From NCBI GenBank assembly GCA_019424965.1, contig JAHYYL010000032.1:1-28216 (forward strand): 28,216 bases of DNA, given 5' to 3'. Shown here piece after piece: positions 24,140 through 28,216 of the stretch. The notes beneath the pieces were generated by a model. It was not told the origin of the DNA. It made no database searches and saw nothing but the letters and a program-made list of their open reading frames with translations. This stretch comes from Collinsella sp. (GTDB lineage: Bacteria; Actinomycetota; Coriobacteriia; Coriobacteriales; Coriobacteriaceae). The position numbers and the translations under genes are program-made. Numbering within the stretch: position 1 is the stretch's first letter; the number at the start of each line of letters is the position of its first letter.

Positions 24140-25287
24140 TGGCCGAGGCTCTAGAGGTAACGCTCGCCGAGTTGGACGCGTTTGCGGACCGACTCGGCGA
24201 GGTCGAGTCATATCTCCATTTGGACGAGAAGCGCACCCGCGTGGCGGAGCTCGAGGCCAAAAGCGTCGCCCCAGGCTTTTGGGACGATGCCGACGCCGCT
24301 CGCGCCACGATGGAGGAAATTGCACGCGCCAAGGAGGATATCGCCGCCGTGGATACGGCGCGCGGTGAGCTTTCCGATGCTCGCGCCGCGCTGGAGCTTG
24401 CCGAGGAAATGGGCGATGACCCCGATGCTGCCGCGCTGCGTGAGGAGGCTGCTGCCACGGCGGAGCGCCTTTCCCGCGCCATCGACGAGCTTGAGCTTGC
24501 GAGCTGGTTTACCGGGGAGTTCGACCATGGCGACGCGATTGTGACCATCAAGCCCGGGCAGGGCGGTTTGGAGGCCCAGGACTGGACCTTCATGCTCTTT
24601 AAGATGTACATGAAGTACTGCCAGCGCCGCGGTTGGAAGGTCACCATCAACGATTGCCCCGCGGCCGAGGTTATCGGCATCGATCGCGCGACCTTTACCG
24701 TCGAAGGCAAGGATGCCTTTGGCATGCTGCGCGCCGAGGCCGGCGTCCACCGTCTGGTGCGCATTAGTCCCACCGACGACAAGAAGCGCCGCCAGACCAC
24801 GTTTGCCGGCGTTGAGGTCATTCCGGTGCTGCCCAATGATATCGACATCGAGATTAGTCCCGACGATATCCGCGTGGACGTGTATCACGCGAGCGGCCCG
24901 GGCGGCCAGGGCGTCAACACCACCGACTCCGCCGTGCGCGTGACGCATTTCCCCAGCGGCATCGTGGTCACTTGCCAAAACGAGCGCAGCCAGATTCAAA
25001 ACAAGGCCGCGTGCATGCAGATTCTCAAGGCCCGTCTGTACGAGATCGAGCTCGAGAAGCGCGCCGAGGCGCTCGACGAGATTCGTGGACCCAAGACCAC
25101 GATCGGTTTTGGTAACCAGATTCGCAGCTACGTGCTCTACCCGTACCAGATGGTTAAGGACCTGCGCACGGGCGTGGAGACCAGCAACGTCGAGGCAGTT
25201 CTTGACGACGGCGACCTGGATCCGTTTGTGATTGGCTATCACCGTTGGGCTACCGGCAACGCTGACGCGGAGGCCCCGTCTGCCTAA
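24139..25287 (+). CDS. prfB: Peptide chain release factor 2 (no frameshift)
   Basis: RF2 releases the finished peptide at UGA and UAA. The catalytic GGQ is at 255-257 (HASGPGGQGVNTTDSAVR), and SQIQNKAACMQILKARLYE follows. The codon-recognition tripeptide, normally SPF, reads SPT (210-212, in HRLVRISPTDDKKRRQTTF). The frame is open for all 382 residues, so the CTTTGA programmed frameshift near codon 25 found in many bacteria is absent and the usual autoregulation cannot operate. The start ATG shares one base with the secA stop; AGGA in the secA tail is a weak Shine-Dalgarno, so translation is probably coupled. secA-prfB adjacency is common in Gram-positives. Confidence 0.96.
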
Positions 25288-25350
25288 ACCGCTCGGTTTA
25301 TGTGGAAATGGATCAAGGCCTTCCGAGCAGGACGGTTTTGTATCCAGAAC

Positions 25351-25378
25351 AAACCCTGCACAGGGGTGGTTTTTGTTT
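25351..25378 (+). terminator. Terminator after secA-prfB
   Basis: A short stem (ACCCT / GGGGT around GCACA) is flanked by AACAAA and followed by GGTTTTTGTT, 64 bases after the prfB stop. The A-rich left and T-rich right flanks extend the pairing. It is weaker than the other terminators in the window. Confidence 0.55.
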
Positions 25379-25413
25379 GGCGAATCGGTAGAATCGAATA
25401 CATGAAGAAGTTC

Positions 25414-25442
25414 AAAGCGCATCCGATGGGGTGCGCTTTTTT
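25414..25442 (+). terminator. Terminator-like hairpin abutting the yitT ribosome binding site
   Basis: AAAGCGCATCC / GGGTGCGCTTT form an 11-bp stem with one T-G wobble and a GATG loop, ending in six T residues. The GAGGGAGG Shine-Dalgarno of the next gene starts at the very next base. A TAGAAT box at 25389-25394 could be a -10 giving a transcript that begins just before the hairpin. It is either the true end of secA-prfB or an attenuator for the membrane protein gene. Confidence 0.75.
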
Positions 25443-25454
25443 GAGGGAGGCAGC

Positions 25455-26345
25455 ATGGCATATCGTCTGGACATCAAGCGCATTCTTTCGATGAACTTCT
25501 TTCACGATCTACCCCAGATCATGTTGGGGTGCGCCTTGGCCGCCATCGCGACCGACCTGTTTTTGATTCCCAACGGTCTTGCAGCCGGTGGCGTTACGGG
25601 CCTTGCGACGATTATCCAGGCAGTCGGCGCAGCGCGAGGCGTGTCGCTTCCTGTCGGTATCCAGACCATCGTGATGAATGCCTTGCTGCTGCTGATCGTT
25701 ATGCGCGAGGGCGGCATGTTCTATGTAGTGCAGACGGCGACGGGCTTTGTGCTGCTGGGCTTCTTTACCGATCTGTTTGCCCCGTTTGTAGCGCCTCTGG
25801 CACATGCGGACCTGATGCTTCCCGCTATGTGGGGCGGCATTATCACGGGCATTGGTTACGGCATGGTGTTGCGCGCCGGCGCCAACACCGGCGGCTCGGA
25901 CACGATTGGCCAAATCATCTCGCGTAACACCTCGCTGCCGGTGGGCTCGACCGTCATGGCAATCGACGTTGCCGTATGTGCGGCATCTGCTCCGGTATTC
26001 TCGCTCGAAAATGCTCTATACGCAGGACTTTCGATGGTGATTAGCGGCTATGTGATCGATGCTGTGGTCGATGGCGGCAATAAGCGTCGTATGGTGCTCA
26101 TCATCTCGGATAACTTTCCCGATATCGCGGCCGACATCATGTATGGTCTGGGCCGCGGCTGCACCAAATTAAAGGCGACCGGTATGTATTCGGGCGTCGA
26201 GAAGCCGGTGATCATGGTGATCGTTAGCCGTCGAGAGCTCAACATCCTCAAAACGATCGTGCGCGAGCGCGATCCTCACGCCATTGTGACGGTCGCCGAC
26301 GTTACGGAAGCCTTCGGTGAGGGTTTCAAGGACATTAACGCGTAG
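25455..26345 (+). CDS. YitT family membrane protein
   Basis: A 296-residue integral membrane protein. About five or six hydrophobic segments occupy residues 15-205 (for example PQIMLGCALAAIATDLFLIP and TIVMNALLLLIVM). The family motifs are PNGLAAGGVTGLATI and GANTGGSDTIGQII. A soluble C-terminal DUF2179 domain follows from about 205 (RRMVLIISDNFPDIAADIMY, KLKATGMYSGVEKPVIMVIV, DPHAIVTVADVTEAFGEGF). YitT proteins are widespread in Gram-positives; transport is suspected, but no substrate is established. GAGGGAGG lies four bases before the ATG at 25455; a GTG at 25431 lies inside the upstream hairpin and was rejected. It is followed by an AT-rich 246-base gap. Confidence 0.9.
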   Translation: MAYRLDIKRILSMNFFHDLPQIMLGCALAAIATDLFLIPNGLAAGGVTGLATIIQAVGAARGVSLPVGIQTIVMNALLLLIVMREGGMFYVVQTATGFVLLGFFTDLFAPFVAPLAHADLMLPAMWGGIITGIGYGMVLRAGANTGGSDTIGQIISRNTSLPVGSTVMAIDVAVCAASAPVFSLENALYAGLSMVISGYVIDAVVDGGNKRRMVLIISDNFPDIAADIMYGLGRGCTKLKATGMYSGVEKPVIMVIVSRRELNILKTIVRERDPHAIVTVADVTEAFGEGFKDINA

Positions 26346-26591
26346 GCTGAATTTCGGTTTGCGGATCATTTTTGTGCCGGGGCGAGAGGTAGCCACCGCA
26401 TCCAAAAGACGTTCACATTGATAAACCGTTTCATCAGCGGTTCTGCCTGCTAAATTATTCAAATAATGATAAAAACTCTGGTAAAGCCATCGGTTTCCAG
26501 CATAATGAATGACGTACGTGCATTGCGGCTGTGTTGGGATTACCTTCGGTGCCGTGCGCATCTTGTCTTAAGAGGATGAAAGGAAGGCACA
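26346..26591. other. AT-rich intergenic region before the transketolase genes
   Basis: No gene is supported here. The middle part (26410-26510) is far richer in A/T than its surroundings and is the likely promoter region of the transketolase operon. It holds TTGATA (26418-26423), the palindrome ATTATT-CA-AATAAT (26454-26467), CATAAT (26501-26506) and ACGTACGT. None of the candidate -35/-10 pairs has correct spacing, so no single promoter is called. The palindrome could be an operator. Confidence 0.5.
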
Positions 26592-27422
26592 ATGAGCGAC
26601 GAAGAGCTCAAAAAGGTTGCCAACGAGGTAAGGAAGGGCATCGTCACCGGCGTGCACGCTGCCAAGTCTGGCCATCCGGGCGGTTCGCTCGGCGCTGCCG
26701 ACATCATGACCTATTTGTACTTTGAGGAAATGAACGTCGACCCGGCCGATCCCCGCAAGGCCGATCGCGACCGCTTTGTGCTTTCCAAGGGCCATTGCGC
26801 TCCGGGCCTGTACGCCGTGCTCGCCAAGCGCGGGTTCTTCCCCAAGGAGGATCTCGAGACGCTGCGCCACATCGGCAGCCACCTGCAGGGTCACCCCAAC
26901 ATGAACGACACCCCGGGCGTCGACATGTCCACCGGTTCGCTCGGCCAGGGCATCTCCGCCGCCGTGGGCATGGCCGTTGCCGCTAAGCACTGGGGCGATA
27001 CTTACCGCACGTACGCCCTGCTGGGCGATGGCGAGAGCGAGGAAGGCCAGGTCTGGGAGGCCGCCATGTTTGCCGGCAACCAGCAGCTCGACAACCTCTG
27101 CGTGATCGTCGACCACAACGGTCTGCAGATCGATGGCCCCGTCGAGGAGGTCAACGACCCCATGCCGCTGGCAGACAAGTTCCGCGCCTTTAAGTTCCAC
27201 GTAGTGGAGCTTGCCGACGGCAACGACTTCGATCAGATCCGCGCCGCCTTTGCCGAGGCTCGCGCCACCAAGGGTCAGCCGACCGCCATTATCGCCGAGA
27301 CCACAAAGGGCAAGGGCGTCTCCTTTATGGAGAACCAGGTTGGTTGGCACGGCAAGGCCCCCAACGATGAACAGTTTGAGCAGGCCATGGCAGAGCTCAC
27401 GGCCGCCGGAGAGGAGCTCTAG
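26592..27422 (+). CDS. Transketolase, N-terminal subunit
   Basis: The thiamine-diphosphate-binding half of a split transketolase, which moves two-carbon ketol units between sugar phosphates in the non-oxidative pentose phosphate pathway. The 276 residues show SGHPGGSLGAADIMTYLYF near 27-46, the LSKGHCAPGLYAVLAKRG segment, and the ThDP/Mg motif GDGESEEGQVWEAAMFAGNQ, followed by VDHNGLQIDG. The length equals that of known split N-subunits. GAAAGGAAGG lies just upstream of the ATG. One base separates its stop from the start of the C-terminal subunit, so the two are co-translated. Split transketolases are common in anaerobic Gram-positives and archaea. Confidence 0.95.
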   Translation: MSDEELKKVANEVRKGIVTGVHAAKSGHPGGSLGAADIMTYLYFEEMNVDPADPRKADRDRFVLSKGHCAPGLYAVLAKRGFFPKEDLETLRHIGSHLQGHPNMNDTPGVDMSTGSLGQGISAAVGMAVAAKHWGDTYRTYALLGDGESEEGQVWEAAMFAGNQQLDNLCVIVDHNGLQIDGPVEEVNDPMPLADKFRAFKFHVVELADGNDFDQIRAAFAEARATKGQPTAIIAETTKGKGVSFMENQVGWHGKAPNDEQFEQAMAELTAAGEEL

Positions 27423-27423
27423 G

Positions 27424-28216
27424 ATGGCAGACGTCAAGAAAATCGCCACGCGCGTAAGCTACGGCGAGGCCCTCGTCGAGCTCGCCAACGAGCACGATGA
27501 CTTTGTGGTCCTCGACGCCGACCTGGCCGCCGCCACGCAGACCGGCAAGTTTAAGGCCGCCTGTCCCGATCGTTTCTTCGATGTGGGCATCGCCGAGAGC
27601 AACCTGATGGGTGTTGCCGCCGGTATCGCAACCACCGGCCGCGTTGCCTTCGCGAGCACCTTTGCCATGTTTGCCGCCGGCCGCGCCTTTGAGCAGGTCC
27701 GCAATTCCATCGGTTACCCGCACCTCAACGTCAAGATCGGTGCCACACACGCCGGTATCTCGGTGGGCGAGGATGGCGCCACGCACCAGTGCTGCGAGGA
27801 TATCGCCCTTATGCGCGTTATCCCCGGCATGACCGTGATCGTTCCCGCTGACGACGTAGAAGCCCGCGCCGTGACGCGCGCCGCCTACGAGTGCGACGGC
27901 CCTGTGTACATGCGCTTTGCCCGTCTGGCCTCGCCGGTCATTAATGACCCCGAGACCTACAAGTTTGAACTGGGCCGCGGCATCATCATGCGCGAGGGCG
28001 CCGACGTTACCATCATTGCCTGCGGCCTGATGGTCGGTGAGGCCCTCGAGGCTGCCGAGCAGCTTGCTGCCGAGGGTATCGACGCCGAGGTCATCAACAT
28101 GCACACCATTAAGCCCATCGACGCTGACCTGATCGTCAAGAGCGCCACCAAGACCGGTCGCGTCGTGACCGTCGAGGAGCACTCCGTGATCGGCGGCCTG
28201 GGCAGCGCCGTTGCCG
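27424..28216 (+). CDS. Transketolase, C-terminal subunit (3' end beyond window)
   Basis: The pyrimidine-binding and C-terminal half of the split transketolase. It begins MADVKKIATRVSYGEALVEL. The catalytic glutamate lies in RFFDVGIAESNLMGVAAGIA, and the family's GATHAGISVGEDGATHQCCED and MTVIVPADDVEA follow. The third domain begins near 190 (GADVTIIACGLMVGEALEAA) and is open to the last base (SVIGGLGSAVA). A complete subunit would have about 310 residues, so about 264 are visible. A GGAG in the end of the N-subunit gene (GGAGAGGAGCTCTAGG) is the ribosome binding site. The same fold occurs in DXP synthase, but the split arrangement and partner gene argue for transketolase. Confidence 0.94.
   Translation, partial: MADVKKIATRVSYGEALVELANEHDDFVVLDADLAAATQTGKFKAACPDRFFDVGIAESNLMGVAAGIATTGRVAFASTFAMFAAGRAFEQVRNSIGYPHLNVKIGATHAGISVGEDGATHQCCEDIALMRVIPGMTVIVPADDVEARAVTRAAYECDGPVYMRFARLASPVINDPETYKFELGRGIIMREGADVTIIACGLMVGEALEAAEQLAAEGIDAEVINMHTIKPIDADLIVKSATKTGRVVTVEEHSVIGGLGSAVA

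Noticed and set aside
24200..24230. Programmed +1 frameshift in prfB
   Set aside because: The frame is continuous through the expected site and no CTTTGA or in-frame TGA is present.
25300..25494. 64-residue frame between prfB and yitT
   Set aside because: It spans two terminator hairpins and the start of yitT, and has no homology that I recognise.
26592..28216. Transketolase broken by a frameshift into two genes
   Set aside because: Both halves have proper starts and a ribosome binding site, domain boundaries match known split transketolases, and one base separates them; this is a normal split enzyme.

Overview
The window reads as a core chromosomal segment of a GC-rich Gram-positive bacterium, most likely a Coriobacteriia (Actinomycetota) gut anaerobe close to Collinsella. 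The reasons are the Actinobacterial-like ribosomal proteins and RF2, the strong GC bias at third codon positions, the split transketolase, the UPF0237 ACT protein, the clostridial-type citrate synthase, and an rpmE 5' leader that fits a Coriobacteria-type L31 leader. The genus is inferred from protein character only; no search was run. No phage, insertion sequence, CRISPR array, tRNA or rRNA gene is visible.

Region 1 (1-5806) is the distal end of the spc/alpha ribosomal operon: secY (5'-truncated by the window edge), adk, map, infA, rpmJ, rpsM, rpsK, rpsD, rpoA, rplQ. It closes with a strong intrinsic terminator. Two roughly 146-base spacers flank infA and contrast with the tight packing elsewhere.

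Region 2 (5842-8512) holds truA, a glycosyltransferase-2-like protein with a degenerate DxD motif, and argR behind a palindrome-rich promoter region. Region 3 (8584-13005) is a divergent pair: a class A penicillin-binding protein with a repetitive C-terminal tail (minus) and a U32/RlhA-type protein (plus).

Region 4 (13102-17415, plus) has tyrS, adenine deaminase and a Cof-type HAD phosphatase, separated by intergenic regions unusually rich in hairpins. Region 5 (17526-20239, minus) has a second HAD phosphatase, citrate synthase and a small ACT protein. Region 6 (20488-28216, plus) has rpmE with a structured leader, secA-prfB (overlapping), a YitT-family membrane protein, and a split transketolase whose C-terminal subunit runs off the window.

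The coding content is mostly housekeeping: protein synthesis and export, nucleotide balance, wall synthesis and central carbon metabolism. The less expected material is non-coding. Hairpins sit directly before, or overlap, the ribosome binding sites of several unlinked genes (tyrS, ade, the Cof phosphatase, rpmE, yitT). Several palindromic REP-like elements sit between genes, some sharing GGGGACA/TGTCCCC arms. The best candidate for an undescribed regulator is the nearly continuous 62-nt hairpin at 16554-16615, which buries the Shine-Dalgarno sequence of the phosphatase gene.
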